A stretch of 64,000 nucleotides of DNA from Propioniciclava flava (GCF_004126535.1 NZ_PPCV01000001.1:124001-188000), one strand, 5' to 3'. Counted from the first letter of the stretch, positions 9,315 through 20,851 are shown. Notes: a model not told the origin generated them from the sequence alone. A program made the numbers and translations.

Positions 9315-10421
9315 GTGCGCGAGTACCTCCTGGTCCTGTTCGTCGCCGCCGGGGTGACGTACGTGATGGCCAGCCTCGCGCGGCGATTGGCGTTTCGCTA
9401 CAACGCCGTTGCGCTGGTGCGCGTCCGCGACGTCCACACCAAGCCGGTGCCGTACTTCGGTGGCGTCGCTATGCTCGCCGGGGTGGCGGCCGCGCTCATC
9501 GTGGCGACGCACCTGCCCTGGTTGGGGCGCTATGAACTGGTTCAGCGCGATGCGTGGGTCATCCTGGCTGGCTGCGCGGTGATCTGCGTCGTCGGTGTAG
9601 TGGATGATCTGTTCGAGTTGGGGGCCGCAGCCAAACTGTCCGGTGAGGTGCTCGCTGCCGGGATCGTGGTCCTCAACGGCGTCAAGTTCTACTGGATCCC
9701 CTTTCCGGACCGGATCATTGCCCTGGACAACATTGCCTCGATCGCGCTCGCCGTCTTCGTCATCTTGTTTTGCACCAATGCCGTCAACTTGATGGACGGC
9801 CTCGACGGGCTTGCGGCGGGCGTGGTGGCCATCGGTGCCGCCTCCTACTTCGTGTACGCCTACCTGCTGAGCTTTGAGCAGGATCTCGTGCGGGCCACCA
9901 CCAGTTCGTTGATCACCGTGGCCCTGGTCGGGATCTGCTTGGGGTTCCTGCCACACAACGTCCACAAGGCCCGCATGTTCATGGGCGACTCGGGCGCGCT
10001 CCTTCTCGGGTTCCTCCTCGCGACCTCGGTGATCAGCCTCACGGGGCAGTTGGACCCGTCTCGCCTGAACCTGAACACCGGATCGCCGTGGGCGGCCTAC
10101 CTCCCGCTGTTGCTGCCCTTCGCGGTCATCGCCCTGCCCTTCATCGACCTCGTCAGCGCCTATACGCGCCGGACGCTGGCGGGAAAGCTGTGGTTCGAAG
10201 CAGACAAGCAACACCTGCATCATCGGATGCTCCAACTGGGGCACAGCCACGCCGGGGCGGTTGCCTTGCTGTGGTTGTGGGCCGCAGTCATTTCCTTTGG
10301 GATGGTGGGGCTCGGCATCGTGAATGCCACCTGGCCCGCCTATGCGACGGGTGCAGGGGTGGTGCTGGCGATCGTCCTCACGTGGTGGCCCCGGTGGCGC
10401 AGTCGGATCAGCCATGCGTGA
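9315..10421 (+). CDS. wecA: Polyprenyl-phosphate GlcNAc-1-phosphate transferase (WecA-like)
   Basis: An integral membrane enzyme of the MraY/WecA family, 368 residues with about ten membrane segments. It transfers GlcNAc-1-phosphate from UDP-GlcNAc to a polyprenyl phosphate carrier, starting a cell-wall linkage unit or glycan. Family landmarks are VVDDLFELG, the NAVNLMDGLDGLA loop with the catalytic aspartates, MFMGDSGALLLG, and the C-terminal HLHHR motif that marks the GlcNAc/GalNAc type rather than MraY. It lies directly upstream of the ATP synthase genes, as in mycobacteria. The start is GTG. Confidence 0.93.
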   Translation: MREYLLVLFVAAGVTYVMASLARRLAFRYNAVALVRVRDVHTKPVPYFGGVAMLAGVAAALIVATHLPWLGRYELVQRDAWVILAGCAVICVVGVVDDLFELGAAAKLSGEVLAAGIVVLNGVKFYWIPFPDRIIALDNIASIALAVFVILFCTNAVNLMDGLDGLAAGVVAIGAASYFVYAYLLSFEQDLVRATTSSLITVALVGICLGFLPHNVHKARMFMGDSGALLLGFLLATSVISLTGQLDPSRLNLNTGSPWAAYLPLLLPFAVIALPFIDLVSAYTRRTLAGKLWFEADKQHLHHRMLQLGHSHAGAVALLWLWAAVISFGMVGLGIVNATWPAYATGAGVVLAIVLTWWPRWRSRISHA

Positions 10422-10875
10422 GCGCAAGGCGCCGAGCGCCCAGGTTGTCCGGGCACAACGCCTCCTGGTGGGTGGTTTGATCGGCGGGCACGCCGCAGCG
10501 CTGACGGCCGTAGGGCTCATGTGGGCGCTCCGAGGGGCCAACGCTGGGGCAACCTCCGCGATCGCCGCCGCCGTCACCCTCGCCTTCTATACCGTCGCGC
10601 TCGGCGCCCAGGTCATGGTCGCGGACGCAGCGCCAAAGGTCGTGCTGTTCGCCTGGTTGGCCTCGTATCTGGCACGGGTGACAGTGCTGGGTCTCGCCTT
10701 GGCGGTGACGCTCACCCAGGCCGATCGCTTCGCCTGGCTCGACCCCGTAGCCCTCGTCGTGACGACCATCGCCGTGGTGCTGGGATGGATCGGTTTCGAA
10801 CTGCATGCCTACTCCAAACTGCGCATTCCCGTGTTCGACCCGCCCGACTCCTCACCTGGTCACGGCTCGATGTGA
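10414..10875 (+). CDS. atpI: Putative AtpI-like membrane protein
   Basis: A 153-residue protein with four predicted hydrophobic helices and a polar C-terminal tail. Sequence alone gives no strong family signature. The size, the four helices and the position immediately upstream of atpB fit the small AtpI-type protein implicated in c-ring assembly of ATP synthase, so the name rests mainly on context. I choose ATG 10414, which overlaps the end of wecA by 8 nt; upstream in-frame starts lie inside wecA. Confidence 0.7.
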   Translation: MRERKAPSAQVVRAQRLLVGGLIGGHAAALTAVGLMWALRGANAGATSAIAAAVTLAFYTVALGAQVMVADAAPKVVLFAWLASYLARVTVLGLALAVTLTQADRFAWLDPVALVVTTIAVVLGWIGFELHAYSKLRIPVFDPPDSSPGHGSM

Positions 10876-10894
10876 CTCAGCCGTGCCGGGTTGC

Positions 10895-10900
10895 TAGAGT
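10895..10900 (+). promoter_or_regulatory. Predicted -10 box for the ATP synthase operon
   Basis: TAGAGT in the 97-nt gap before atpB, with a weak TGTGAC at 10871 as possible -35 at 18-nt spacing. A transcript from here would have a leader of about 65 nt, ending in the strong ribosome binding site AAGGAGG before atpB. Confidence 0.4.
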
Positions 10901-10972
10901 TCCTGGCGCACCGGACCTCGCCTTTTGGGGCTGGCGGCGTTGATGGAATGACCGACCGCACAAGGAGGCGCA

Positions 10973-11797
10973 ATGGGCGGTACCAACGGGTTGCTTCTTC
11001 TTCCGTTGGAGGGCGAATCGTGGCCACCGGGCGAGCACAGCTTCGACTCCCGACCGCTGTTCCCCGGAGTTCTGCCCGACTGGGTCAACAACCATGCTGC
11101 GCAAGCCCTCATCGGCGCGCTGCTGGTGATCCTCTTTTGGTGGTGGATGTCACGCAACCTCAAGACGGTCCCCACGCGCAAGCAGTTCGTCGGCGAGACG
11201 CTGTACAGCCTGGTGCGCAACAGCATCGCCCGCGACATCTTGGGGCACGACTTCCGTCGCTACCTCCCCTTCCTGCTCGCGTTGTTCTCCTTCATCTTGG
11301 TGAACAACCTCTTCGGTGAGTTCGCGCTCTTCATGTTCCCGACGTTCTCCAAGATCGGGTACGCCTGGGGGCTGGCGTTGTGCGCATGGCTGCTCTACAA
11401 CCTCGCGGGCATCCGCAAGAAGGGGTTCTTCGGATACCTCAAGCATGCGACGCTTCCCGCTGGAGTGCCGAAGTTCTTGTGGATCTTGATCATCCCCTTG
11501 GAGTTTCTCTCCAACATCATCGTTCGACCGCTGACGCTCGGGCTTCGTCTCTTCGCGAACCTGTTCGCGGGGCACCTGGTCATCATGGTCTTCGTGGTGG
11601 GCGGCACCATGCTGCTGACCGCTACAGCGCCCCTGGAGGGCTTCGCTGTGCCGCTGCTGAAGACCGCTGGCGTGGTGTCCTTGCTGTTCAGCTTCGCCAT
11701 CTTCGCTCTGGAACTGCTCGTTGGGGCGATCCAGGCCTACATCTTCACCGTCTTGACCGCGCAGTACGTGGCGTCGGCCATCTCCGACGATCACTGA
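10973..11797 (+). CDS. atpB: ATP synthase Fo subunit a
   Basis: Forms the proton half-channels next to the c-ring. The 274-residue membrane protein has five to six helices and the invariant arginine in the fourth-helix motif RPLTLGLRLFANL, which faces the c-subunit carboxylate. The C-terminal helix contains the family pattern LVGAIQAYIFTVL. ATG 10973 is preceded by AAGGAGG. It is the first gene of the eight-gene atp cluster, and the spacing to atpE is 48 nt. Confidence 0.97.
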   Translation: MGGTNGLLLLPLEGESWPPGEHSFDSRPLFPGVLPDWVNNHAAQALIGALLVILFWWWMSRNLKTVPTRKQFVGETLYSLVRNSIARDILGHDFRRYLPFLLALFSFILVNNLFGEFALFMFPTFSKIGYAWGLALCAWLLYNLAGIRKKGFFGYLKHATLPAGVPKFLWILIIPLEFLSNIIVRPLTLGLRLFANLFAGHLVIMVFVVGGTMLLTATAPLEGFAVPLLKTAGVVSLLFSFAIFALELLVGAIQAYIFTVLTAQYVASAISDDH

Positions 11798-11845
11798 TAT
11801 CCCGCTCGCTTTCGCCTGAAAGAAACCATCCGAAAGGAAATCCCA

Positions 11846-12076
11846 ATGCTCCCCTTCCTGGAGATCACCATCAACGGCTCGATCAACATGATCGGCTACG
11901 CGCTGGCGACGCTGGGCCCGGCTCTGGGCGTGGCCTGGATCTTCGCCTCGGTCATCAACGGCACGGCACGCCAGCCTGAGGCCCGCGGAGCCATGATGGG
12001 CACCGCCTGGATCGGCTTCGCCGTGGTGGAGGCCCTGGCGATCATCGGTATCGCGCTGGCCTTCGTCCTGCGCTGA
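11846..12076 (+). CDS. atpE: ATP synthase Fo subunit c
   Basis: Rotor-ring subunit of 76 residues, two helices joined by the polar loop ARQPE (R42-Q43-P44). The ion-binding carboxylate is Glu62 in the second helix, within AVVEALAI. The Gln and Ser/Thr ligands that mark sodium-type c subunits are not seen around it, so proton coupling is inferred. A proline stands in helix 1 (GPALG). The ATG is preceded by GAAAGGAAA. The target of bedaquiline in mycobacteria is the region around this glutamate. Confidence 0.97.
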   Translation: MLPFLEITINGSINMIGYALATLGPALGVAWIFASVINGTARQPEARGAMMGTAWIGFAVVEALAIIGIALAFVLR

Positions 12077-12090
12077 CCTGGGGCATATCT

Positions 12091-12624
12091 ATGTTGCCCC
12101 TCGAAGGTGCTCTCGGGCCGCTCCTGCCGGAGCATCCCGAAGAACTGGTCATCGGGATCGTCCTGTTCTTGATCATCTGGTTCGTTGCGTGGAAGGTGGT
12201 CGTCCCTCGTTTCGAGGAGATGTACGCCGAACGCACCGAGGAGATCCAAGGCGGGATCGAGAAAGCCGAAGCTGCCCAGGCTGAAGCTGACGCGGCTCGC
12301 GATGAGTACCGCGCGCAGCTGGCGACGGCACGCGATGAGGCAGCCCGCGTTCGTGAGGACGCCAAGGCGCAAGGCGCGGCGATCATCGCCGACATGCGCC
12401 AGCAGGCGATCGAGGAGAGCAGCCGACTCCTCTCCAACGCCAAGGCACAAATCGATGCCGAGCGTGCGACCGCGGTGACGCAACTGCGCGCCGAAGTCGG
12501 TGGTCTGGCGATCACGCTGGCTGGGCGGATCATCGGTGAGTCGTTGGACGATGACGCTCGCGCGGCCCGCACCGTCGATCGCTTTATCGCCGATCTCGAA
12601 ACGCAGCCGGCGGGGCGGGCATGA
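12091..12624 (+). CDS. atpF: ATP synthase Fo subunit b
   Basis: Peripheral-stalk subunit of 177 residues: one N-terminal membrane helix (about residues 20-40), then a long charged amphipathic helix rich in Ala, Glu and Arg that dimerises and reaches to F1. The sequence IIWFVAWKVVVPRFEEMYAER at the membrane exit is typical of actinobacterial b subunits. The ribosome binding site is weak. The gene overlaps atpH by 4 nt. Confidence 0.95.
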   Translation: MLPLEGALGPLLPEHPEELVIGIVLFLIIWFVAWKVVVPRFEEMYAERTEEIQGGIEKAEAAQAEADAARDEYRAQLATARDEAARVREDAKAQGAAIIADMRQQAIEESSRLLSNAKAQIDAERATAVTQLRAEVGGLAITLAGRIIGESLDDDARAARTVDRFIADLETQPAGRA

Positions 12625-13415
12625 GCGCCGCCGCCGAGGCACGCCTCACGGCCCTCGACGCAGTGGCGGACACACAGCCCGTCTCCGCCGAGCTAGCTGC
12701 CGACCTGTTTGCCGTCGCGGATGCCGTGGCGAGTCAGCCGGCGCTGCGGCGCGCGCTGACGGATCCCTCGACACCCGACGAGGCCCGACAGGCCCTCGCC
12801 GAGGCGCTGCTGGGGTCGCGGATCGGGGCGGCAGGGGTCGCGGTGGTGAGCCAGGCGGCCAGGGTGCGCTGGAGCGGCTCAGGTGCTTTCGTTGACGCCT
12901 TGGAGCGGCAGGGCGTGCGAACGCTTCTGCGGGTCGCCGAAAGCGACGGTGCCTTGGACACGCTCGAGGACGAACTGTTCAAGGTCGAGCGACTCGTGGA
13001 TGCGACGCCGGCTCTGCGCAGCGCTTTGGCTGATCGTCAGGCGCCGGTGGAGGCCCGTCAGCGTCTCCTGGGCGACTTGCTGACAGGCAAGGTCTTGCCC
13101 GCGACCAGGGAACTGGCGTTGCGGGCGGTCGTCGCCCGCAAGCGCACGTTCGACCTCACCGTGGAGAGCTACCTGGCGGCGGCCGCTGAGTTACGTGCTC
13201 GCGCCGTCGTGACAGTGACCGTGGCTCGGCCCCTCACGGCAGAGCAAGAGAGCCGGATGCGCGTAGCCCTGACAGCTCAGGTGGGGCGAGCGCTCACCCT
13301 TCGAGTCGTGGTCGATCCCCACGTGCTCGGCGGGGTACGGGTGGCCATCGGTGACGAAATCATCGAAGGCACCGTGGCCGGGCGACTCCACGACGCCCGA
13401 CGCAAGCTGGTCTGA
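12621..13415 (+). CDS. atpH: ATP synthase F1 subunit delta
   Basis: Connects the peripheral stalk to the top of F1. The 264-residue length is that of the actinobacterial delta, longer than the 175-180 residues of E. coli, because of an extra N-terminal helical segment. The C-terminal part carries the family signature [22 protein letters not shown]. Translation is coupled to atpF through the ATGA overlap. The annotation rests on this signature, length and operon position. Confidence 0.95.
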   Translation: MSAAAEARLTALDAVADTQPVSAELAADLFAVADAVASQPALRRALTDPSTPDEARQALAEALLGSRIGAAGVAVVSQAARVRWSGSGAFVDALERQGVRTLLRVAESDGALDTLEDELFKVERLVDATPALRSALADRQAPVEARQRLLGDLLTGKVLPATRELALRAVVARKRTFDLTVESYLAAAAELRARAVVTVTVARPLTAEQESRMRVALTAQVGRALTLRVVVDPHVLGGVRVAIGDEIIEGTVAGRLHDARRKLV

Positions 13416-13467
13416 TCCAGCACTCGAAGACAGAACACTTAATGCAGGCAAGCGAAGGACGCATCCC

Positions 13468-15102
13468 ATGGCGGAATTGACCATTCGTCCCGATGAGATT
13501 CGGGACGCCCTCGACCGGTTTGTCCAGGAATACACCCCCGGAGCGTCCACGCGCGAAGAAATCGGCGTCGTCGTGACGTCGGGCGATGGCATCGCCAAGG
13601 TGGAGGGCTTGCCGTCCGCCATGGCCAACGAGTTGCTGGAGTTCGCCAACGGGACGCTCGGCATCGCGCTGAACCTCGACGTGCGCGAGATCGGCGTCGT
13701 CGTCTTGGGTGAGTCCGAAGGCATCGAAGAGGGCTCCACGGTTCGCCGCACCGGCGAGGTGCTGTCGGTGCCTGTCGGCGAGGGATATCTGGGTCGCACC
13801 ATCGATGCGATGGGCAACCCGATCGATGGGCTGGGGGAGATCGCCAACATCACCGGCCGTCGCGTCCTCGAACTGCAGGCTGCGGGCGTCATGGATCGCC
13901 AAGAGGTGCGCGAGCCGTTGCAGACGGGCATCAAGGCCGTTGACGCGATGATCCCGATCGGTCGCGGCCAGCGTCAGCTCATCATTGGCGACCGCAAGAC
14001 CGGTAAGACGGCGATCGCGATCGACACGATCATCAACCAGAAGTCCAACTGGGAGTCCGGCGACCCGACCAAGCAGGTGCGCTGCATCTACGTCGCCATC
14101 GGCCAGAAGGGTTCCACGATCGCGGCGCTGCGCAAGACGCTGGAAGACGCCGGTGCCATGGACTACACGACGATCGTCCACGCCCCCGCCTCTGATCCCG
14201 CCGGCTTCAAGTACATCGCGCCGTACTCGGGCTCCGCTATTGGGCAGCACTGGATGTATGAGGGCAAGCACGTCCTCATCGTTTTCGATGACCTCACCAA
14301 GCAGGCCGAGGCCTATCGAGCGATGTCGCTGCTGCTGCGTCGCCCCCCGGGCCGCGAGGCGTACCCCGGCGATGTCTTCTACTTGCACTCCCGTCTCCTG
14401 GAGCGTTGCGCGAAGCTGTCCGATGAACTCGGCGGTGGGTCGATGACCGGTCTGCCGATCATCGAAACCAAGGCCAACGACGTTTCGGCCTACATCCCCA
14501 CCAACGTGATCTCCATCACCGATGGCCAGATCTTCTTGCAGTCGGATCTCTTCAACGCCAACCAGCGCCCCGCCATCGACGTCGGCATTTCGGTGTCTCG
14601 CGTGGGCGGTGCCGCACAGATCAAGGCCATGAAGGGCGTCGCTGGCACCCTGAAGATCAGCCTGGCCCAGTATCGCGACATGCAAGCCTTCGCCATGTTC
14701 GCCTCGGATCTCGACGCGGCGTCTCGCCGTCAGCTCGACCGCGGCGCTCGGTTGACCGAACTCCTGCGCCAAGGGCAGTACCAGCCCTACCCGGTCGAGG
14801 AGCAGGTCGTCAGCGTGTGGGCGGGCACCAACGGCTACTTCGACGATGTCCCCGTGGAAGACGTGCTTCGCTTCGAGAGCGAGTTGCTGGAGCACCTGCG
14901 ATTGAACACGCCGATCCTGGCCACCATCGCCGCCACCCAGAAGTTCGATGACGATACTGCCGCCGCCGTGGCCGCCGAGATTGCGGTCGTGAAGGAGCAG
15001 TTCGTCGCAGGGCAGGGCCACCACGTCGAGGGTGAAGATCCGACGAAGGCGCTGGGTGACGAGGACGTGGACGCCGAACAGATCGTCGTCAAGAAGGGCT
15101 GA
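13468..15102 (+). CDS. atpA: ATP synthase F1 subunit alpha
   Basis: Non-catalytic nucleotide-binding subunit of F1, 544 residues. Walker A is GDRKTGKT at residues 174-181; the arginine-finger region lies in the [16 protein letters not shown] segment. The C-terminus has an acidic extension of about 30 residues ([17 protein letters not shown]), common in actinobacteria. ATG 13468 follows GAAGGA; in-frame starts from 13351 overlap the end of atpH and encode no subunit-alpha sequence. Cotranscribed with its neighbours. Confidence 0.97.
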   Translation: MAELTIRPDEIRDALDRFVQEYTPGASTREEIGVVVTSGDGIAKVEGLPSAMANELLEFANGTLGIALNLDVREIGVVVLGESEGIEEGSTVRRTGEVLSVPVGEGYLGRTIDAMGNPIDGLGEIANITGRRVLELQAAGVMDRQEVREPLQTGIKAVDAMIPIGRGQRQLIIGDRKTGKTAIAIDTIINQKSNWESGDPTKQVRCIYVAIGQKGSTIAALRKTLEDAGAMDYTTIVHAPASDPAGFKYIAPYSGSAIGQHWMYEGKHVLIVFDDLTKQAEAYRAMSLLLRRPPGREAYPGDVFYLHSRLLERCAKLSDELGGGSMTGLPIIETKANDVSAYIPTNVISITDGQIFLQSDLFNANQRPAIDVGISVSRVGGAAQIKAMKGVAGTLKISLAQYRDMQAFAMFASDLDAASRRQLDRGARLTELLRQGQYQPYPVEEQVVSVWAGTNGYFDDVPVEDVLRFESELLEHLRLNTPILATIAATQKFDDDTAAAVAAEIAVVKEQFVAGQGHHVEGEDPTKALGDEDVDAEQIVVKKG

Positions 15103-15110
15103 GGCACGGT

Positions 15111-17493
<2,383 letters not shown>

Positions 17494-17495
17494 GC

Positions 17496-17915
17496 ATGGC
17501 GTTCGACTCCAGCCCCCTCCATGTGGAGGTGGTCAGCGCGGACGGGCTGATCTGGCAAGGCGACGCCTTGTCGGTCGTCGCCCGGACGATGGAGGGCGAC
17601 ATCGGCATCATGGCCAACCACGAGCCGCTGCTGGCCATCCTGGTTCCTTCTGCCGCCGAGGTGCTCTCCACGGAGGGGACGCGTGAAGTCGTCGCTGTCG
17701 ATGGGGGATTCCTGTCGGTTGCGGACAATCGGGTCTCCTTGCTGAGCTCGTATGCGCGCTTGGCGCATGAGATCTCGTTGCCTGAAGCGGAGCGCGAACT
17801 CGCAGCAGCGCAGAAGGCGCTGGAGGGCGGGGACGCCAGCACCGAGACGATGCAGCACGTTCACCGAGCCAGTGCTCAGGTGCGTGCCGCGAAGCGGGCT
17901 GCGGAAAAGCACTGA
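17496..17915 (+). CDS. atpC: ATP synthase F1 subunit epsilon
   Basis: Inhibitory rotor subunit of 139 residues. The N-terminal beta-sandwich (residues 1-85) shows the family segment GDIGIMANHEPLLAILVPS, and two C-terminal helices follow from about residue 90. The last residues, AKRAAEKH, are strongly basic. It starts 2 nt after atpD. A regulatory role of the C-terminal helices is known for the family and not testable here. Confidence 0.95.
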   Translation: MAFDSSPLHVEVVSADGLIWQGDALSVVARTMEGDIGIMANHEPLLAILVPSAAEVLSTEGTREVVAVDGGFLSVADNRVSLLSSYARLAHEISLPEAERELAAAQKALEGGDASTETMQHVHRASAQVRAAKRAAEKH

Positions 17916-17930
17916 CGGGCGAGGGTGAGC

Positions 17931-18377
17931 ATGGCAGATTGGGGGAGCGTCTCGGCCGGTGTCGCCGCCTTGGTGCTCATCTGTCTGCTGGCCCCCATCG
18001 CCTGGCTGTTGTTTCGACGTTCCTGGCTCTCGATGGGGCACGGACGCGTGTTCGCCTGCTCACTCCAACGCAACCCGACCTCCGTATGGAAGGTCGGGGT
18101 TGCGCGTTTCCACGGGGATGACTTCCAGTGGTACCGCGTCTTGAGCTTGTCCTTGCGTCCCAAGGTGACCTTGCGCCGTCAAGACACCGTGGTCCTCCAC
18201 GTGCACCCCGCGCGCGGCGGAGAGGGGGCTGGCGTCTTCCCCGGACACGTCATGGTTGAGTTGGGTGGGGAGCAAGTCGGGGTGTCCCTCGCGATGGCAC
18301 GCCCCGACCTGACGGCGTTTACCAGTTGGGCCGAAGCGAGCCCGCCCGGAATGTCGGACGGTCGGCTGATCGGCTAG
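17931..18377 (+). CDS. DUF2550 single-pass membrane protein
   Basis: A 148-residue protein with one N-terminal membrane helix (residues 9-28) and a cytosolic beta-rich domain containing several Trp, Val and Arg residues. It belongs to the DUF2550 family, whose members sit directly after atpC in mycobacteria and other actinobacteria (Rv1312 position), as here. Its function is not known; the synteny suggests a link to ATP synthase or the envelope. I prefer ATG 17931 over GTG 17925 because of GCGAGG at suitable spacing. Confidence 0.85.
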   Translation: MADWGSVSAGVAALVLICLLAPIAWLLFRRSWLSMGHGRVFACSLQRNPTSVWKVGVARFHGDDFQWYRVLSLSLRPKVTLRRQDTVVLHVHPARGGEGAGVFPGHVMVELGGEQVGVSLAMARPDLTAFTSWAEASPPGMSDGRLIG

Positions 18378-18386
18378 GCGGAAAGG

Positions 18387-18403
18387 CCAGCCCTGAGGGC
18401 TGG
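18387..18403. terminator. Hairpin between the convergent DUF2550 and pduO genes
   Basis: CCAGCCC pairs with GGGCTGG around TGA, lying exactly in the 27-nt gap of two convergent genes. Without a T-run on either side it could serve both strands as a weak terminator. Confidence 0.5.
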
Positions 18404-18404
18404 A

Positions 18405-19067
18405 TCAGGAGTCGCTCTGCTGGGTCGCCTCAATGCGGGCACGATGCTTGCGGGCGCGCTCTCCGGCGGGCTCCCGGTCCTTGCCCGGAACCCACATCAC
18501 GTCATGGCCGGAGTTCGCCACTCGGGCGAGAATGAACAACAGGTCCGACAACCGATTCAGGTACGCGATAGCGAGCGGGTTCAAACCCCCGCTGGCCACG
18601 GTGACGTCGTCGTCGAGGCCGTACGCCTGCGCGGCCGCCCACGCTGACCGTTCGGCTCGGCGGACGACAGTCCGGGCAAGGTGCAGGTAGGCGGAACTCT
18701 GCGTCCCTCCAGGCAAGATGAAGCTGGCGAGACTGGACAGGCCTTCGGTGTATTCGTCGCACCAGGCTTCGAGGCGGTCAATGCTGGGTTGCGTGATCCG
18801 CAGCGGCTCCCACGTGGGATCGGGCACGACAGGGTTGGACAGGTCCGCACCCACGTCGAACAACTCATTTTGGATGGTGCGGAGCGTCACGATCAGCGGC
18901 TGGGGGAGGGCGTCCAAGGCCGTGACGATACCCAAGATGCTGTTGGCTTCATCGACGTCGCCGTAGGCCGCCACACGGGGGTCGGTCTTCGTGGTGGCCG
19001 AAAGGTCCGACAGTCGGGTTTCCCCGGCGTCCCCGGTACGGGTGTAAATGCGCGTCAAGTTGACCAT
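18405..19067 (-). CDS. pduO: PduO-type ATP:cob(I)alamin adenosyltransferase
   Basis: Transfers the adenosyl group of ATP to cob(I)alamin, making adenosylcobalamin. The 220-residue protein has the N-terminal ATP-binding motif TRTGDAGET and GDVDEANS, and the helical core ends with RAERSAWAAAQ and the NRLSDLLF segment. Adenosylcobalamin is the cofactor of methylmalonyl-CoA mutase, whose partner epimerase is encoded at 24227-24673. The position next to the atp/DUF2550 block matches Rv1314c in Mycobacterium. The predicted -10 box TAGGGT ends 6 nt before the ATG, so the mRNA is probably leaderless. Confidence 0.94.
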   Translation of the reverse strand: MVNLTRIYTRTGDAGETRLSDLSATTKTDPRVAAYGDVDEANSILGIVTALDALPQPLIVTLRTIQNELFDVGADLSNPVVPDPTWEPLRITQPSIDRLEAWCDEYTEGLSSLASFILPGGTQSSAYLHLARTVVRRAERSAWAAAQAYGLDDDVTVASGGLNPLAIAYLNRLSDLLFILARVANSGHDVMWVPGKDREPAGERARKHRARIEATQQSDS

Positions 19068-19073
19068 GTCACC

Positions 19074-19083
19074 ACCCTAATGT
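19074..19083. promoter_or_regulatory. Back-to-back -10 boxes for pduO and the cyclophilin gene
   Basis: The divergent start codons are only 28 nt apart. Reading left, TAGGGT (19079-19074) lies 6 nt before the pduO ATG. Reading right, TAATGT (19078-19083) lies 12 nt before the GTG at 19096. The two hexamers share the central TA. No room is left for two independent promoters. Confidence 0.5.
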
Positions 19084-19095
19084 GAACCTGACCAG

Positions 19096-19758
19096 GTGAA
19101 CTTGCGTAGGACGATTCCGTTGCTGCTTGCTTGCGCGCTGGCCGCGTCAACGACCGCATGCGCCATCAGGCCCGTGAGCAGTACGGCCTCTCCGGGGACG
19201 GTGACCTGCGATTATCGGCCCAGCGGGGCTCCGGCGAAGCCGGTCGACCCACCGGACTGGCAAAACGTCCCCGCGACAGGAACGGTCCCGGTGACCTTCG
19301 ATCTCGGCGATGTCGCTTTGCAGGGTGAACTGGACCGGGGTGCTGCACCCTGCACGGTCAACTCTTTTGAGAGCCTCGCCACGCAAGGCTTCTACGCCGG
19401 TACTTCGTGCCATCGATTGTCGACGTCGGGGATCTTCATCCTGCAGTGCGGCGACCCGTCCGGAACGGGCCGAGGCGGCCCCGGGTACACGTTCAACGAT
19501 GAGGTGAAGCCCGGCACGCTCTACCCCGCTGGCACCATCGCGATGGCGAACTCCGGGCGGGATACCAACGGTTCGCAGTTCTTCTTCGTCTATGAGGACA
19601 GCCCGCTGCCGGCCAACTACACCGTCTTTGGGCACCTCGACCAGGCGTCCACCGACGCCGTGGCGGATCGCGCCTACCAGGGGCACGACGCCAGCAATCC
19701 CGATGGGACGGGGCGTCCTTTGGTGCCGACCGAGTTCGTATCGGTGACGCTGGGATAA
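19096..19758 (+). CDS. Secreted cyclophilin-type peptidyl-prolyl isomerase, probable lipoprotein
   Basis: Catalyses cis-trans isomerisation of prolyl bonds, here probably outside the membrane. The 220 residues begin with a signal peptide (basic NLRR, hydrophobic LLLACALAA) and a cysteine at position 22 in STTAC, a near-lipobox. After a short linker the cyclophilin domain (from about residue 60) shows FYAGTSCHRL, GTIAMANSG and GSQFFFVYED, the family core. The start codon is GTG; the signal peptide begins right there, which supports it. It is transcribed divergently from pduO with a 28-nt gap. Confidence 0.9.
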   Translation: MNLRRTIPLLLACALAASTTACAIRPVSSTASPGTVTCDYRPSGAPAKPVDPPDWQNVPATGTVPVTFDLGDVALQGELDRGAAPCTVNSFESLATQGFYAGTSCHRLSTSGIFILQCGDPSGTGRGGPGYTFNDEVKPGTLYPAGTIAMANSGRDTNGSQFFFVYEDSPLPANYTVFGHLDQASTDAVADRAYQGHDASNPDGTGRPLVPTEFVSVTLG

Positions 19759-19766
19759 GGCGCGAG

Positions 19767-20570
19767 TCAGCGGCCCAGTTGGGGTCGAAGCGTGTCCAAG
19801 AACGCCTGCAGGGTCGCGGCAACCGCGTCTGGCTGGTCGGCGTGGAGCCAATGCCCGGCGCCCTTGATGGTTACCAGCCGTGTGCGAGGGAAGAGTGCCC
19901 GCATGGCGGGCACGTGATCGTCGGTGACATAGCCAGACTCACCGCCACGCAGCCACAGCACGGGGCCGAGATAGGGGCCGCGCAAGCCGGCAGGCCAGCC
20001 ACTGATGAGCGGCAACGAGCGCGCGAGCAGGTCGAGATGGGGGAGCCATCGCCATCCCTCGGGTTTGGCCCGGTGAAGGTTCTGCAGGAGAAAGGCGCGC
20101 ACGCCCGGATCGGGGACGGTCGGTGCCAAGAGCGCATCGGCATCCTCGCGGGTCGACACCTGATCCAACGGCAGCGTGCGCAGGCCGTTGACGAGGCGGG
20201 CGAAGCCATAGCCATGCGAGGAGTCATCGGGGGCGATGTCCGCCACCACCAGGGCTCGGACCAGCGTCGGGTGCCGCAACGCCAAGGCCATCGCCGTCTT
20301 CCCGCCCATGGAGTGCCCGAAAACCGTGATGGGAACGCCGGGGGGCAGAAGGGCGCGAAGCTCGGCCGCGACATCGTCGGCCCAGTCGGCGTAGCCGAAC
20401 GTCGACGTCCAAGGGCTGCGCCCGTGGTTAGGCAGATCAATGAGGACGCCCGGGTCCGTTGCTGAGACGGCCTTGGCGATCGTGGCGAGGTTCTTTCCCT
20501 GGCCAAGCAACCCGTGGAGGTACGCGACCCGGGGGACACCAGAGCCGATGCGCATCGTGTGCAACGCCAT
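19767..20570 (-). CDS. Alpha/beta hydrolase
   Basis: A 267-residue serine hydrolase of the small YbfF/ABHD11-like type. The oxyanion HG motif is HGLLGQGKN near residue 19, the nucleophile elbow is GHSMGGKTA around residue 92, and the catalytic histidine is in GAGHWLHAD near the C-terminus; an aspartate after the sixth strand completes the triad. Substrate unknown, probably an acyl ester or thioester. The ATG stands 1 nt after the stop of the upstream Zn-ribbon gene on the same strand, so the two form an operon. Confidence 0.9.
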   Translation of the reverse strand: MALHTMRIGSGVPRVAYLHGLLGQGKNLATIAKAVSATDPGVLIDLPNHGRSPWTSTFGYADWADDVAAELRALLPPGVPITVFGHSMGGKTAMALALRHPTLVRALVVADIAPDDSSHGYGFARLVNGLRTLPLDQVSTREDADALLAPTVPDPGVRAFLLQNLHRAKPEGWRWLPHLDLLARSLPLISGWPAGLRGPYLGPVLWLRGGESGYVTDDHVPAMRALFPRTRLVTIKGAGHWLHADQPDAVAATLQAFLDTLRPQLGR

Positions 20571-20571
20571 G

Positions 20572-20844
20572 TCAGCCTCGCCGTGCCCAACAGCCCGTGT
20601 GCCAGTGCCGACGATGATCGAGGCCGCTCACGCTGCCAATCGGGCTTTGAGTGGGCCACGTGACAAGGTGTGACGCCCCGACGGCGACGGCCCGCTGGCA
20701 CCCGGGGCAAAGGTACTGCTTCTCGGAGCGACCGGAGGGGACGGACTGGACCGTCCAGGAACCGTCCCGTTTGGTTTCGGTCCGCGCAAAGCTTGCTGAG
20801 AGCGGCCGCGCGGGACGCAGATGCTTGGAGGGTCGCTTGGCCAC
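20572..20844 (-). CDS. Small conserved actinobacterial Zn-ribbon-like protein
   Basis: A 90-residue protein with an Arg/Lys-rich N-terminus and a C-terminal half carrying CPGC followed by a His/Cys cluster (HRRHWHTGCW), a probable zinc site. Similar small proteins occur beside nucS in many actinobacteria; no function is known. The start GTG 20844 is chosen because homologues begin with a short basic segment and because a -10 box, TAAACT, lies 7 nt upstream; longer in-frame readings run into nucS on the other strand. It is divergent from nucS. Confidence 0.72.
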   Translation of the reverse strand: MAKRPSKHLRPARPLSASFARTETKRDGSWTVQSVPSGRSEKQYLCPGCQRAVAVGASHLVTWPTQSPIGSVSGLDHRRHWHTGCWARRG

Positions 20845-20851
20845 GGAGGCC

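Noticed and set aside
9006-10577. Open frame of 523 codons opposite tsaC, wecA and atpI
   Set aside because: His, Asp, Arg and Gln rich translation typical of antisense reading of membrane genes; no ribosome binding site.
13360-15024. Long open frame (554 codons) antisense to atpA
   Set aside because: It lies wholly opposite a certain gene, its product is low in hydrophobic order and has no family signature; such frames are normal in high-GC DNA.
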